A stretch of 57,359 nt of DNA from CAZMPJ01 sp964568455 (GCA_964568455.1 CAZMPJ010000011.1:1-57359); one strand, 5' to 3'; shown: positions 15,820 to 26,573, numbered from the stretch's first letter. Program-made: numbers and translations. The notes: a model not told the origin generated them from the letters alone.

Positions 15820-16809
15820 ATGGGAATACAATTAGTTTTAAGCGGTATTGGCAAAGGAAGCATGTTTAAACATGGGCGGGCATTCGGAATACACAACCCT
15901 TTCGGTTCTGATATTGGAAAAGCAAAGGATCCTTTTATTAATCTAAATACGCTAGCAAAGCTTTCATTTCACGCAGATCAAGCCGTAAGAAATGCGGTAG
16001 CTTTAAATCTTGGAAATAGAAGCTTACAAGACATCTCTTTTAGAAACTTTAATTCTGAAGTCATCAAAAACCCTTTGTTTATAAAAAACACTTCGGCTAA
16101 ACTATGCGCAAGCGCAATCTCCTTTTTGACGCCAGCAAATAATCAAGTACAAACAGGAACAACTTATGAAACTAGAGAAGTAGAAAAACTGGACGGCAAT
16201 CACATGCATCTTGGCTGGGAAGAAGAAGAATTTACGGTTCCTGTTTTTAGTTATATTCATAGCCAAGAAAGTATCACTCACGCAGTAGCTCTTTTAAATC
16301 TGAGAAAATCAATTACTGAACAAATAGAGGTTTTACAACACTTACGAGAAATTGATCGTAGATCAAGCGGACGAATTGAGCTTAATCTCGCAAGTGATAA
16401 AAGCACTCATGTTGATATTTTGTCACACATAGCAAGCAACTCAAACGTTGATATTCTTAAATCATTACTTCGAAACCTTAATATCACAGTAGCAATTGCC
16501 GTTCAGGTTTTGAATAATTGGCCTCAAACTTTCTCGTGGCACGAAAAAGTTATAGAAGGCGAAAAAGAATTTAGTCATTATGAAACACCTTCAGGACATG
16601 TTTCCAATGATGGAGTAACAGGAGCTATTCCTGTATATAAACCTAAAACCAGGATTCATACTTCAAACTACTCTAAGAAAGAAGATATGCAAGAATTAGC
16701 TTCGTTACTTGCCACCCATCAAGCCAAACATTTAACACAAATTATGACTGCATTAAAAGAAGCAAATGAGGAGTTGCACACTGCTTTGTTAGAACACATG
16801 CCAAAATAA
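15820..16809 (+). CDS. Unknown helical-repeat (HEAT-like) protein
   Basis: The 329-residue protein starts with a Gly/Lys/His-rich segment that has no acidic residue until position 31. Three segments read like HEAT or leucine-rich-variant helices: LAKLSFHADQAVRNAVALNL, VDILSHIASNSNVDILKSLL and a C-terminal LASLLATHQAKHLTQIMTAL. The middle contains an acidic stretch (LGWEEEEFTV). No signal peptide, membrane segment or catalytic motif is visible. It forms a single-gene unit between two sigma28-type promoters. A scaffold role is the most that can be inferred. Confidence 0.6.
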   Translation: MGIQLVLSGIGKGSMFKHGRAFGIHNPFGSDIGKAKDPFINLNTLAKLSFHADQAVRNAVALNLGNRSLQDISFRNFNSEVIKNPLFIKNTSAKLCASAISFLTPANNQVQTGTTYETREVEKLDGNHMHLGWEEEEFTVPVFSYIHSQESITHAVALLNLRKSITEQIEVLQHLREIDRRSSGRIELNLASDKSTHVDILSHIASNSNVDILKSLLRNLNITVAIAVQVLNNWPQTFSWHEKVIEGEKEFSHYETPSGHVSNDGVTGAIPVYKPKTRIHTSNYSKKEDMQELASLLATHQAKHLTQIMTALKEANEELHTALLEHMPK

Positions 16810-16878
16810 AAAGCCATTCTTATAATCCCCTCTCCCCAAAATATGGGGTATATAACCCACCTCTCCGCAAAATAACCT

Positions 16879-16905
16879 GAAATTTCTCTTAGAAAGTGTC
16901 GATAT
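16879..16905 (+). promoter_or_regulatory. Sigma28-type promoter P4
   Basis: GAAA (16879-16882), 15 bases, then GTCGATAT (16898-16905) and a TA tract. It is followed by octamer repeats and the three-gene unit 16971-26573. The 160-base gap also holds a small CCCC/GGGG hairpin near 16845-16860 without a T run. Confidence 0.77.
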
Positions 16906-16919
16906 ATATATAGGGAGAG

Positions 16920-16959
16920 AATATCCGGATATCAGAGAATCAGAAAATCAGGATATTCG
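16920..16959 (+). repeat. Leader octamer repeat, five units
   Basis: Five consecutive 8-base units (AATATCCG, GATATCAG, AGAATCAG, AAAATCAG, GATATTCG) lie between promoter P4 and the ATG at 16971. The same RRTATCMG pattern follows promoters P9 and P10. It may be a binding site for a protein or RNA, or a repeat acting on translation. Confidence 0.7.
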
Positions 16960-16970
16960 GAAAAAAGAAA

Positions 16971-19900
16971 ATGGCAATTAAAACAAATTTTATAAGAACT
17001 AGAGTTTCTCCTCTGGTTACTAACACAACCGCCAGGCTGGGTTTTGCCAACCGCTCCCAATTTATCGGAAACCTCCACAACCTGGGAATACAAAATGAAC
17101 AACTCTTGCTTGATGAACTTGATCTAAAAGGTGTTTTAAAACATCGTTTTAGAGGACAAATAAACTCTTTAAGTGAATTACAACCCTTCATGCTAACCAG
17201 TGCTTTGACCATGAATAAAATTAATTCTCTTGATATTACAACCCTTAAAATAGAATCTCTTTATGCTGACCGATTAAAATTTATGAACACCATGGTAAGC
17301 GGCGCAAAAGCTGGATTTGAAACAGTGGGCAGAGGATTAACTGCTATTGATGATTCAGAAATTGTGCCAAAACTTGCTTTTGGATTAGGCGCCGCTGCCG
17401 CATTAGCTATTAGCGGCTCATTAGTTGTGGCCGGAACTTCCCCAATTGCACTAGGACTTGGCGCTACAACTGCAGCTGGAATTGTGGCATCAAAAATGCA
17501 CAGCCGACTACCAATTGACAGTATCTGGTCCTCTGTCACCCGACAGATGGCAAGCAAGGTTTTACCTTTTGCAACTATTGGTTTAACCGGATATATTACT
17601 GATTTTGTCCATGAAGCAAATTTACGAATTACCGGTATATTTGAAGAAATTGGCCTTAAAGGCACAATCCTTTTTGGGCTTGGACTACTTTACATGATTA
17701 ATAATTCTGTTAGAAAAAATATCCGCGAGTTTAGAGAATCTTATGGCGGCCAGCTTGATCCAGGAACATTTAAAGGCATGAAAAGCTTAGTATCTGCGTC
17801 TGCCTACTCTATGTCTGCTGATGCTCATTATGTTATTACTAGATTAATTCTCCTTGGAGCTGCTTCTGCTTATTTATTTACAAAGATTGGTCTAGCAATG
17901 TCAGTTCCTTTTGCTTTGCCCCCTCTTGCTTTAGCTAGTATGTTATGGATTAGAAAACATGTTAGCTCTGAACTTCCAAACAAAAAACTACCTTTCAATT
18001 TACCAGAAAAAACTCCTGCGTTTATTAAAAAAAGATTCCCAAACAACGAATTACAAACATCCAAGCTTATTGACAATCATTTAAAAACTTATTTGCCTTT
18101 CCACGGTCTTGCTTTGGGAGCGTTATCTACAATGGTTTTTGGCGGTTCTGCCATTTTCCCCCTTGCATACCTCGTCTTCTGGGGCTCTCTTGGAACCTTT
18201 GTTCTAGCCGAAGCTTTTGGCGCAGGGCATTCTATGAATACCAATGCTAGTGCATTATATTCATACAAAACATCTCATCGCGATTTAATTGGTGAACATG
18301 AAGCAAAACAATTATCCGGTCATCAAAAAATCTTAGCCATAAACCCACACACCGGAACCCGCGAACACACAATAGGTGTGTTATTTAGCATATTCTGTGC
18401 TTCAAAGCCTGGCTTAGCTATTGTTTGTATGTACGATTTAATCTTACAACAAAAGGCCAATCTAACAAATTTCAATGTGGAAAAACAATTTCTTGAATGG
18501 TTAAATAATTTAAGGAACAATTTTTTTACTCGACTTTATCAAAGCATGGATGTATCTGCTTCAATTCAAGAACAATTTGAGTCTTTTATAGCTAATTTGG
18601 AAGCTGCGGCAGATTATTATGAAGGGGAACTTAAAAAAATAATCATAGCAAAGAAAAAACAAACTGATGAAGCTTGTGAAGGATTATCTCCAAGAGAAAA
18701 AAATTCATTGTTATGGTTTATCGAAGATATCCCGGAATTTTGGCGAGGGAGCTTACAATTGCTGTCTGCGCGAGCTGAAAAATTTAGAAACAGGGCACAA
18801 CGACTAAGAAATACTTTGACTATTGCTGAGACTTCAGATTTAACCAATCCTGCCTGGAGAGAACAGCTTTACAAGGAATGGACTGAAGAACTTGAATGTT
18901 TTGACCCTGACCTGGTAGAGATTATTTCCGTTGCCAGGAAAGAACTCTTTGGCGATGAGTTAAAAATCCGCAAAGTAGAAAACGTAGCCAGCATTGGCAT
19001 GTATCGTGGACTATACATTTATAAACTTTGGAAACCAGAACCTCAAACTGTTCCTAAAGAAGTAAATACCGGCTATCCCCCTACAGAATGGGTTATGGGA
19101 AGATGGACCGCAGTCAAAAATCCTAATTTCAGGTATTACGCCCAGCCCGGCACATTAGAAGCAGCCAAACATATTTGGATTAAAGCCGACAACGTATTGG
19201 TAGACTTACAAAAGAAACATCGAGACAATCTTTCTACTTCTCATTTAGCACAAGAAATGGATAATACTCCCTCTTCCGGAGAAGGCTTTGAAACCGGGAC
19301 AATTCCAATCAATTTAGAAATTAACCATAAACAATTACAAGTTACAGAATATTATTTTAACCCCACTGACCACAAAGCAATTCCTACAGTAAAAAATGTG
19401 CTTTTAAGAAATGATACCGCTGAAACAAGAGAAGCCTTAACTCATTATAAAATAGCTACTATAAATGAAATTGATCCTGCGGAGCTAGCCCCGGTCGTAT
19501 TTCATATTCCACTTTATGACGCCACCCTAATGATGGACAAGAACGACGTTCAAGTTAATACCTATATGGTTGAGCCTGCTATTCTTGAAAGGGAAAGACA
19601 GGATATTGTGGCTGCCTTAGTTTATCGCTATCCTTTTGGTAATGATATTAGCTTCCCCAATCCTTATCCAAAAAAAGAACTTGACCAAAGGAAGGGAATT
19701 AACATTGTCGGCGCTAACATTGAATTAACCTATGAAGGAAAAACTATTCCTTTTCAAATAGAAAGAGCAGCAGCTACTGCTGGCCTGGCAGCTGGGATTA
19801 ATTGGAAATCTTTAAAAGGTGCAATTAGAAAAGCAGACAACTCTTTTGTTTTAGTCTTTGGAGAAAAAAGCAAAGAAAAAGGTAGTTTTGAAGTAACAAT

Positions 19901-20126
19901 GCCACCAAGTCGTTATCCCAAATATTTAAACACTCTTGGGCTTCCCGAGGGAAAAGATGTAGTTCTAGGCACAAACAATTTTGTCAGCAGCCCTCAAAGA
20001 GAAGGTGATATGTCTTGGTTTATGGTGCCATATACAGACGGCTCAATTGCTTTTGTTAGAGTTCCAGATGGCGAAAGACCCATTATTTTCAATAAAGATA
20101 GACAAAGGATGTGGGGAAAAGAATAA
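16971..20126 (+). CDS. Large unknown multi-pass membrane protein
   Basis: The 1051-residue protein is not recognised. Its first 41 residues are basic and contain no Asp or Glu. Several Gly/Ala-rich hydrophobic segments lie within about 130-430 (LAFGLGAAAALAISGSLVV, TRLILLGAASAYLF, LPFHGLALGALSTMVFGG). A long charged, helical middle follows (about 500-650), then a beta-rich C-terminal third. There is no Sec signal peptide. The stop overlaps the next ATG (TAATG), so the two are translationally coupled and may form one complex. It sits beside a GT2-like protein and a TPR giant, which fits, but does not prove, a polysaccharide-synthase partner. Confidence 0.6.
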   Translation: MAIKTNFIRTRVSPLVTNTTARLGFANRSQFIGNLHNLGIQNEQLLLDELDLKGVLKHRFRGQINSLSELQPFMLTSALTMNKINSLDITTLKIESLYADRLKFMNTMVSGAKAGFETVGRGLTAIDDSEIVPKLAFGLGAAAALAISGSLVVAGTSPIALGLGATTAAGIVASKMHSRLPIDSIWSSVTRQMASKVLPFATIGLTGYITDFVHEANLRITGIFEEIGLKGTILFGLGLLYMINNSVRKNIREFRESYGGQLDPGTFKGMKSLVSASAYSMSADAHYVITRLILLGAASAYLFTKIGLAMSVPFALPPLALASMLWIRKHVSSELPNKKLPFNLPEKTPAFIKKRFPNNELQTSKLIDNHLKTYLPFHGLALGALSTMVFGGSAIFPLAYLVFWGSLGTFVLAEAFGAGHSMNTNASALYSYKTSHRDLIGEHEAKQLSGHQKILAINPHTGTREHTIGVLFSIFCASKPGLAIVCMYDLILQQKANLTNFNVEKQFLEWLNNLRNNFFTRLYQSMDVSASIQEQFESFIANLEAAADYYEGELKKIIIAKKKQTDEACEGLSPREKNSLLWFIEDIPEFWRGSLQLLSARAEKFRNRAQRLRNTLTIAETSDLTNPAWREQLYKEWTEELECFDPDLVEIISVARKELFGDELKIRKVENVASIGMYRGLYIYKLWKPEPQTVPKEVNTGYPPTEWVMGRWTAVKNPNFRYYAQPGTLEAAKHIWIKADNVLVDLQKKHRDNLSTSHLAQEMDNTPSSGEGFETGTIPINLEINHKQLQVTEYYFNPTDHKAIPTVKNVLLRNDTAETREALTHYKIATINEIDPAELAPVVFHIPLYDATLMMDKNDVQVNTYMVEPAILERERQDIVAALVYRYPFGNDISFPNPYPKKELDQRKGINIVGANIELTYEGKTIPFQIERAAATAGLAAGINWKSLKGAIRKADNSFVLVFGEKSKEKGSFEVTMPPSRYPKYLNTLGLPEGKDVVLGTNNFVSSPQREGDMSWFMVPYTDGSIAFVRVPDGERPIIFNKDRQRMWGKE

Positions 20127-22705
20127 TGCCAGTATTTTTTAACAAACTGGGAACAGTCAATAAGGGCAAAACAGTTAGAGTAACTAACTGTCATATCCCT
20201 CGTGGTCTGCCAATAAAACTTATGCCTGTTTGGAGTCGAGGACTTAAAGAAGGTTTTAGGATGAACGCTGTAGATAATTCAGGCAATATCTATTTAACCA
20301 ATGGAGTTTTTACTCCTATCCCACCAACCAGCGGAGCTTCTCACAATTTAAGAGGACAAATTTTAGGAAAAGTGCTTCGGCTTGATACTGCTGGGCAACA
20401 AGCTGTCAGCCCTTCAATTGTTTCCCTGGGCAGATATAAGATCCTTGACCAAACTACCCACGTAAGAAATGCGCTCGAAATTGTACCTACCCCGGGAAAA
20501 GCAAATAAATTAACTGTTATTGAAAGAAGAGTATTAACCAAAGGACTAGTAGATGATGCCTCCGCACATATTTACAATATTAAATCAGACGCAGCCGCAG
20601 AAATCGAAAGAGCTATTCCTGATCTAGGCTGGATTCAAGATATCAGGATTACAGAAGATAAAAAAGCACTAATCACTTATCAATTACCGAACGGGACAAA
20701 ACACACATTAACTCTTGAGCCTAACGCGTTTATAGATAATTTTGGAAAGATGTTATTAGATAATAAAAGAGCAAAAATTTCAAGCCTTACCAACATATAT
20801 CAATCTGATGTTTATGTTCCAGAAACCGGGCGTTTTCAACCAAAAATAGATTATTACAATGGTAGCTTGCGTTTAATTTTACACAAGGTTGATCGCTATG
20901 AAATTGACAAGCCAAAAGATTTAGATGTAAGTACTGGCACAGTAAAAATATTTCCTTCAGCAGCTAATGCAGCTATCCAGGTAAAAGGAGAATGGCTACC
21001 ATTAACCTTAGACCAACCATTAAGAAGTCCTGATTTAATTCACCTGGGAGAAACTGGTTTTTCTAAAGTACAAGAAGGTGAAACAAAGTCGGTAATTGGG
21101 CCACAAACCAGAGTAGGAAACGAACATAACATGTCACTTGAATATCCAAGAGACCCGTATTTTTATGGTTTGAATATTCGCGCTCCCTTTTATCAAAAAG
21201 TAGTACACGGGGAAAATTTCGGTATTAACCGTGGTAAATCTCTAAGAGCCAGACGTGGTATTCAAAGCGGTAGAACGCATATGATGCCGTGGGAATTATT
21301 ATTTGACGAACTTTTTGCTGATGTGATGGAAACCAACAGCCAATATGGCAAAAAACTTTCTAATTATGCTCACTGGCTATGGGGTCCAGGCGTATCAGAA
21401 GATACTCAAATGGAAGCCGTCGCCTGGATGTTGGGTGCCAGAATGTACGTTGTCAAAGAAATGGTGGCTTTTATGACAGCAGAAAAAGCTTGGGGTAATT
21501 ATAACACTCAAAACACTAAACGCTATAATTTAAGTGAATCTCTTTTTGTTACTCCATTTAGATTGGTATTAAAAGATCTTTTACACGATAAATTTTTAAA
21601 TCGCTTGCCGGCTTTTATGAGTTGGCAAGCCATGTCGGAAATTGCCGCTGGTAGAACCTGGTATAAATGGGTATTAGGAAAATTTATGGAACTAGGGGCA
21701 ATTCCCGTCTTCCTTTCTATGTTAGGCACAGCTCTTTGGTTCCCAGTTGACCTAACTTATTACATAATTGCTTGGTCAACCCGTACAATATTTTCCAGCA
21801 TTGCTTATATGAAACAACTTACTTCTATTGGCTATGGAGCAGTCTCAAAAATTGGCCATGATATAACCAATAACATGAATTATAATTCATTTACAAGATT
21901 TATTAAAAATCCCCTTAAAAACCTAAGGGATTATTTCAAAACTGGTTTCTGGAGAAACGTTGCTTACGAATTATCTTTCCTTAATGGTTACCTAGGCGGC
22001 GCTTTAAAACAGCATAATTCCCGCATGCAATTCGCGACTTTTGCTCTGACTGTTGGTGGAAGCCCAGCAGACCAACTTAAAGCTAGCAAGAAAGTTGTCG
22101 CGGGTCTGGGAATCGCAACTGGAATAGCTTTATCCATTACCTCATTATCCCTATTTGTTTTTGGTGGCTTATCTCAATTAATCTTTCCGCTGGGTATAGC
22201 TATTGTTGCTAACGTATTTTTCGGTTTATATGGCATAGGTCTTATTTTAAAATCATTAAGTCTTATGAAACGAGAACTCAAAAAACCAGCTGAAGCCAAA
22301 AAAGAGGCTGATTTTGAACAAGAATTTGGCATTGAACATGCTCAATATAATCTCATCGCCCAAAAATTAGATAAACACGCTTCAGGCGAAATAACACTAT
22401 CCTATGAAGAACTTTTTAATAATATCCATACTCTTAAAGCAATACTGAAAACAATCGGCTGCCTAAAAGGCGGAGCTACTGATACAGGTTTTCAAAACTC
22501 TTGGCGTAATGTTGGCAATGTTATTATTGAACTTTATACCAACGCGGAAATGATAGTTTGCGTAGAAGCTATCAAAGCTTTAAGAAAAGATAAGAATGAT
22601 GCCGAGGCTCGATTGGCAATAAAGAAACTATTAAGAGAAACTAGAGAATATATCGTCATGGAAACAGCCTCAAAATTATATTGGGGCTTAGGACTTAATC
22701 TCTAA
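20126..22705 (+). CDS. Divergent GT2-like membrane glycosyltransferase candidate
   Basis: The 859-residue protein starts at the ATG at 20126, overlapping the previous stop. The N-terminal 330 residues are beta-rich and unassigned. The region 340-470 ends with GVSEDTQMEA (E425, D426) and QNTKRY (Q462, R466). In processive family 2 glycosyltransferases such as BcsA, the TED aspartate and the QxxRW glutamine are separated by a similar distance, and membrane helices follow, as they do here (about 515-575 and 655-715). The canonical early DxD motif is not obvious and QxxRW has one extra residue, so the enzyme may be very divergent or inactive. The first 40 residues are acid-free. Confidence 0.5.
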   Translation: MPVFFNKLGTVNKGKTVRVTNCHIPRGLPIKLMPVWSRGLKEGFRMNAVDNSGNIYLTNGVFTPIPPTSGASHNLRGQILGKVLRLDTAGQQAVSPSIVSLGRYKILDQTTHVRNALEIVPTPGKANKLTVIERRVLTKGLVDDASAHIYNIKSDAAAEIERAIPDLGWIQDIRITEDKKALITYQLPNGTKHTLTLEPNAFIDNFGKMLLDNKRAKISSLTNIYQSDVYVPETGRFQPKIDYYNGSLRLILHKVDRYEIDKPKDLDVSTGTVKIFPSAANAAIQVKGEWLPLTLDQPLRSPDLIHLGETGFSKVQEGETKSVIGPQTRVGNEHNMSLEYPRDPYFYGLNIRAPFYQKVVHGENFGINRGKSLRARRGIQSGRTHMMPWELLFDELFADVMETNSQYGKKLSNYAHWLWGPGVSEDTQMEAVAWMLGARMYVVKEMVAFMTAEKAWGNYNTQNTKRYNLSESLFVTPFRLVLKDLLHDKFLNRLPAFMSWQAMSEIAAGRTWYKWVLGKFMELGAIPVFLSMLGTALWFPVDLTYYIIAWSTRTIFSSIAYMKQLTSIGYGAVSKIGHDITNNMNYNSFTRFIKNPLKNLRDYFKTGFWRNVAYELSFLNGYLGGALKQHNSRMQFATFALTVGGSPADQLKASKKVVAGLGIATGIALSITSLSLFVFGGLSQLIFPLGIAIVANVFFGLYGIGLILKSLSLMKRELKKPAEAKKEADFEQEFGIEHAQYNLIAQKLDKHASGEITLSYEELFNNIHTLKAILKTIGCLKGGATDTGFQNSWRNVGNVIIELYTNAEMIVCVEAIKALRKDKNDAEARLAIKKLLRETREYIVMETASKLYWGLGLNL

Positions 22706-22721
22706 TGGGAGGGAACAAGCT

Positions 22722-25700
22722 ATGAGCTTAGGAATTAACCAAATACACGGTTTCTTGACCAGCTGTGTAGCTGCTGCACCGAAAAAAGACAAAGTACCAG
22801 TTCGGTCAAAAGATAACACGGCTGTACAAGATCGCATTAATAAAATTGAATCAGAGCTGGCTCCACAGCTAGGTATTAGCTGGAAATATCGCGAGCCTAA
22901 ACTAGCCGCTTATTTAGAGCTAGCCAATCTTTACTTAGCCTTAGGACAACTAGACAAGGCCGAGGAAAGCTTAAAGAATGTTATTGATTATGAATATTCG
23001 CTAACAAATCAACGCCCAGCTTTTTATGATGAAGCTATCTTTCTGTTGGCAGACATCAAGCGTATCAAGGCCATGTCTACTGGCAAAGAAAAATATCTTA
23101 ATGAAGCTGTCAATTTATTGCAACAGGGACTAAACCAACTTGGCAAAGCTGAAATAGGTTATAAACGTCGATATTATTATGAATTATTAAAATCTTGCGT
23201 AACCTACCAATGCCATTTTGGGCATATACCAAAAGGCATAACCTCTGCAGACATGTCTGTTTATTACAATAACGCAGTCTATACCTTTAACAATGATGGG
23301 CCTGGACATGCTGACAACTTTATTGCCGTAAAATCCTTTATCGCTTATGGTAATTATCTAGTAGCCACTGGCGCCCACGAAAAAGCTATCAGTGTTTTTA
23401 ATGAGGTAAATAAATTAGTTAGCGCATTAAACACCGGCTCCGATAATCTCATGGATAATGTTGTTCTGGAATTTTCCAAACAAACAGGCTCAAAACAAAC
23501 TGACCCTAAAAATTTCCGTCTTTTCCAAGCCCTAGCTTACAAAGGCATGGCTGAAGCAGAAAAAAATAACGGTTCAGCACAAGTCGCCCTTCAATACTAC
23601 GAAAGAGCGTTGGAATTTGCTAGCAGGCTTAAAAACGATTTTCCTATGGAATTTTACCGTGGAACAATGTACGAAGAACGCCAAACTTATTATGACATTG
23701 TAGTGGATTATGCCGAAGCTAACCTTCATTCATTTTATGCCAGCAAAGACAAAAAATATTTACCCAAGGCTCAAAAACTGGCAGAAGAAGTTATCGCACT
23801 TTATAAAGAATATGATTATGATCCACAGGATATCCATCACCTGAAAGCACTTTTTATTGTTGCCGGAGTTTATGAATTAGATCAAAAAACCGCTGAGCCA
23901 GCCATTGAGGCTTACGAAAAAATTATTGGACTTTTGACTCAATTAAAAGAAAAACAAAAATTAAGCCCTTACCTTCTTTATCTCCTAGGCAAAGCCTTAA
24001 TAAACCAGGGAAGTCTTAAGGGCAACAAAAAACACAATACCAAATCAATAACGGAAGAAACGGAAGAGCTTAACAACAAAAAAGATGCCATTAAACTAAT
24101 AACAGAAGGCAGAAAACATATTTTAAAAGCAAAAAATCAAGCTAATAAAGGTAGTGGCTTGAAAAGAGAATTTAAACGTTTAATCGCTGAAAGTTATGCT
24201 AAAGAAGCTAGTCTTCATCTTAATTTAACCGATAAAACAGAAGGCACAGAGAAAAAAGAACATTTTAAAAAAGCCAAAGAAGCCATTGCCAAACTATCGA
24301 AGGAACACAAGCATTTGCGTGCCCAAGTAAAAGTAAAAGAAATTCAACTTTTCATTGCCGACTTCCACGAAGAAATCGGCACCAAAGGCTTTGCAGATAA
24401 GAACCAAAAGGCTATTGAAGAATTAAATGAGGCACGGAAAGAGTTGTCCAAGCAAGACAAATATTATCCCAATCTAATTTCCTTGCTTCAGGGACAATTA
24501 ATAGCAAATCTTATCCAACATTACAAAAAACTAAAAATACAGGTTAACTATATTGCCTTAATCCATTCTGCCAAAATTTTATTGGATCAAGTATCAGATA
24601 ACTATTCCGAAATTTATATGGAAGCCATTATTAAGAAAAATTCAATTGTAATGCAAAACCCTGATTTTTGCGATATTTTAACTGAATTTGAATTTGACCG
24701 CGTATCTGATGCCATTGCTTACGCCGAACAAACTCAAAATTATGTCCTTTTAGCAAAAAGTTTACTTATCCGTGGAGAATACTATATTGCAATAGCAAAT
24801 GATTCTTCTACAAAGGAGGAAATCCTTTCAAAGCTTCTCCTGGCTAAAGAAGATTTAGTTGTAGCTAAGGATATTGCTGATCCTAGCAGCTTTATTGAGG
24901 CCAAGGCAGGTATTTTATATGCCTTAATCTTAACTCGCTTCCCAGAATTGGTAAATGATCATGAATTAGCAGAAATGGTTTTCCCTGCCCCAGGAATAAG
25001 TGGTTTAAGTAATTACCAAGAAGTGGTTGGGTCAAACTCTTACTTATGGCAATTGTCCCAATTAACCAAAGGCAATATTTTATTAGAATTATCAATGCCT
25101 AGACAAGCATATGAAGAACTTGCTTTAGTAAAAGATTATGATGAATTAAAAGCAAAGGCCTATATCCAACGCGCGTCAGCAATCAGTCAAGACCCAAAAG
25201 CATTTAATATTGCTGAAATCAGGCAAGGCTTAAAAGAGCTTGAATTAGCACAAGGACAAGGTTCTTTGTTGGCTGATTCATACCTTGATTTGCTTAGCCA
25301 GGCATTGCAAGGTGAATTATATTTGGCTTTAGCCGACCAAACCAAACAAAAATCCGACGAAAACACTGCCCTTGCCTACTTAGAAAGTGTGCCAAAAGAA
25401 ATTTCTTTCATATACCATGGAGCTAGGGTTTCTATTATTTCTATAAAAACCAGAGACACAAACAAGTTAAGCAGCAAAAAGCTGGCAAATTATGGAAAAG
25501 AGTTGCAAGGAGCAATCAATAGCAAAGAAGTTAAAGGTTATCGTCTTTGTCTTGCCCACCTTTGCTTGGCACGAGTTTATATTGCCCAAGGAAAACTTGC
25601 AAAAGCCAGAGAACAGATTGCTAAAGTCTCGAAAAATTATAAAACACTTTATACAGAAGCTTGTATCTTAGATGGAGTCGCATTAAATAAAAATATAAAA

Positions 25701-26573
25701 CTCGCCAAAAATCAAATTGAGGTGCGCTTGGTTCAAAAAAGAATTGCTGACAATAAACAGCACCTAGAAAAAGACTCTTATTTAGAAAAATATGCAACTA
25801 TAGTTCAAGGTGAATTACTGTTTAGTATAGAAGATTATCCTTCCGCACAAATAGTTTTTGAAAATGAAGGATTAGATGTTTATCCGGCTATGCGTGGTCA
25901 AGCTTTCGTCAGATTAGCTCAAATTGAGCTCAAAATTGGCTGGGAACCAGGAGAAACAAAGGCTACCAGAAAAACTCGCGCAACTAAAATTATTGGCATT
26001 TGCGAACAAGCAAAAACCAAGTTTATTGAAGCTAAGCTAAAAACAGATGATTATCGCAGATTAGAAGTTGAGTTATTAATTGCCTCAACTATGATTATGC
26101 GTAATGATAAAAACGATCCAATCGAAATAGTCAAAATAGCTGATGAAATCATAGAAACAGCAGAAACTTCTGAGTTAAAGCCAGAAGTAAAAACCTCTTT
26201 CATTTTACAAGCAAAACTCAAAAAAGCAGAAGCCTTAATCCAGGGTAGAAAAATCTTAGTAAAACCTCTTGAAAAGAGAACAAACATCTTAATAGAAGAA
26301 GCACTGGCTTTATTGTTAGAAATAGAAGATAGTTTGTTCGATGGCGATATAATAGGGGTTGATCAGCATTCGTTTAACGCCGAGCTTTATCATCAATTAG
26401 CTATTGCTTACGCTATCCAACGAGATGCCTCTTTGTTGTTTAAATACGCCAATTTAGCCTGTGAAGAAGCAAGGGCATCTAAATCACAGTATGACCAACA
26501 ACAACGCTTATTAGATATTCAAGAACTGCTTAAAGGGGGCGGCAAAATACCAGAAGACAGTTCTTGCAAATAA
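22722..26573 (+). CDS. Giant TPR protein
   Basis: The 1283-residue protein consists almost entirely of paired-helix repeats of the TPR type, for example LAAYLELANLYLALGQLDKAEESLKNVIDY split at about residues 65-95, and LCLAHLCLARVYIAQGKLAKA near 950. A good GGGAGG site precedes the ATG. No signal peptide, membrane segment or enzyme motif is seen; FLTSC near residue 15 is not a lipobox because no hydrophobic stretch precedes it. It is the last gene of the P4 unit. TPR stacks scaffold exopolysaccharide export complexes (for example BcsC, PgaA, AlgK), and a similar adaptor role is inferred. Confidence 0.8.
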   Translation: MSLGINQIHGFLTSCVAAAPKKDKVPVRSKDNTAVQDRINKIESELAPQLGISWKYREPKLAAYLELANLYLALGQLDKAEESLKNVIDYEYSLTNQRPAFYDEAIFLLADIKRIKAMSTGKEKYLNEAVNLLQQGLNQLGKAEIGYKRRYYYELLKSCVTYQCHFGHIPKGITSADMSVYYNNAVYTFNNDGPGHADNFIAVKSFIAYGNYLVATGAHEKAISVFNEVNKLVSALNTGSDNLMDNVVLEFSKQTGSKQTDPKNFRLFQALAYKGMAEAEKNNGSAQVALQYYERALEFASRLKNDFPMEFYRGTMYEERQTYYDIVVDYAEANLHSFYASKDKKYLPKAQKLAEEVIALYKEYDYDPQDIHHLKALFIVAGVYELDQKTAEPAIEAYEKIIGLLTQLKEKQKLSPYLLYLLGKALINQGSLKGNKKHNTKSITEETEELNNKKDAIKLITEGRKHILKAKNQANKGSGLKREFKRLIAESYAKEASLHLNLTDKTEGTEKKEHFKKAKEAIAKLSKEHKHLRAQVKVKEIQLFIADFHEEIGTKGFADKNQKAIEELNEARKELSKQDKYYPNLISLLQGQLIANLIQHYKKLKIQVNYIALIHSAKILLDQVSDNYSEIYMEAIIKKNSIVMQNPDFCDILTEFEFDRVSDAIAYAEQTQNYVLLAKSLLIRGEYYIAIANDSSTKEEILSKLLLAKEDLVVAKDIADPSSFIEAKAGILYALILTRFPELVNDHELAEMVFPAPGISGLSNYQEVVGSNSYLWQLSQLTKGNILLELSMPRQAYEELALVKDYDELKAKAYIQRASAISQDPKAFNIAEIRQGLKELELAQGQGSLLADSYLDLLSQALQGELYLALADQTKQKSDENTALAYLESVPKEISFIYHGARVSIISIKTRDTNKLSSKKLANYGKELQGAINSKEVKGYRLCLAHLCLARVYIAQGKLAKAREQIAKVSKNYKTLYTEACILDGVALNKNIKLAKNQIEVRLVQKRIADNKQHLEKDSYLEKYATIVQGELLFSIEDYPSAQIVFENEGLDVYPAMRGQAFVRLAQIELKIGWEPGETKATRKTRATKIIGICEQAKTKFIEAKLKTDDYRRLEVELLIASTMIMRNDKNDPIEIVKIADEIIETAETSELKPEVKTSFILQAKLKKAEALIQGRKILVKPLEKRTNILIEEALALLLEIEDSLFDGDIIGVDQHSFNAELYHQLAIAYAIQRDASLLFKYANLACEEARASKSQYDQQQRLLDIQELLKGGGKIPEDSSCK

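Noticed and set aside
16840..16862. CCCC/GGGG hairpin after the 15820 gene as a terminator
   Set aside because: The stem is four or five base pairs and no T run follows.
16920..16959. Octamer repeats as a CRISPR array
   Set aside because: Units are 8 bases and contiguous, with no spacers and no cas genes.
22764..22770. FLTSC near the start of the TPR giant as a lipobox
   Set aside because: No hydrophobic signal core precedes it, and the N-region lacks the usual length and charge pattern.
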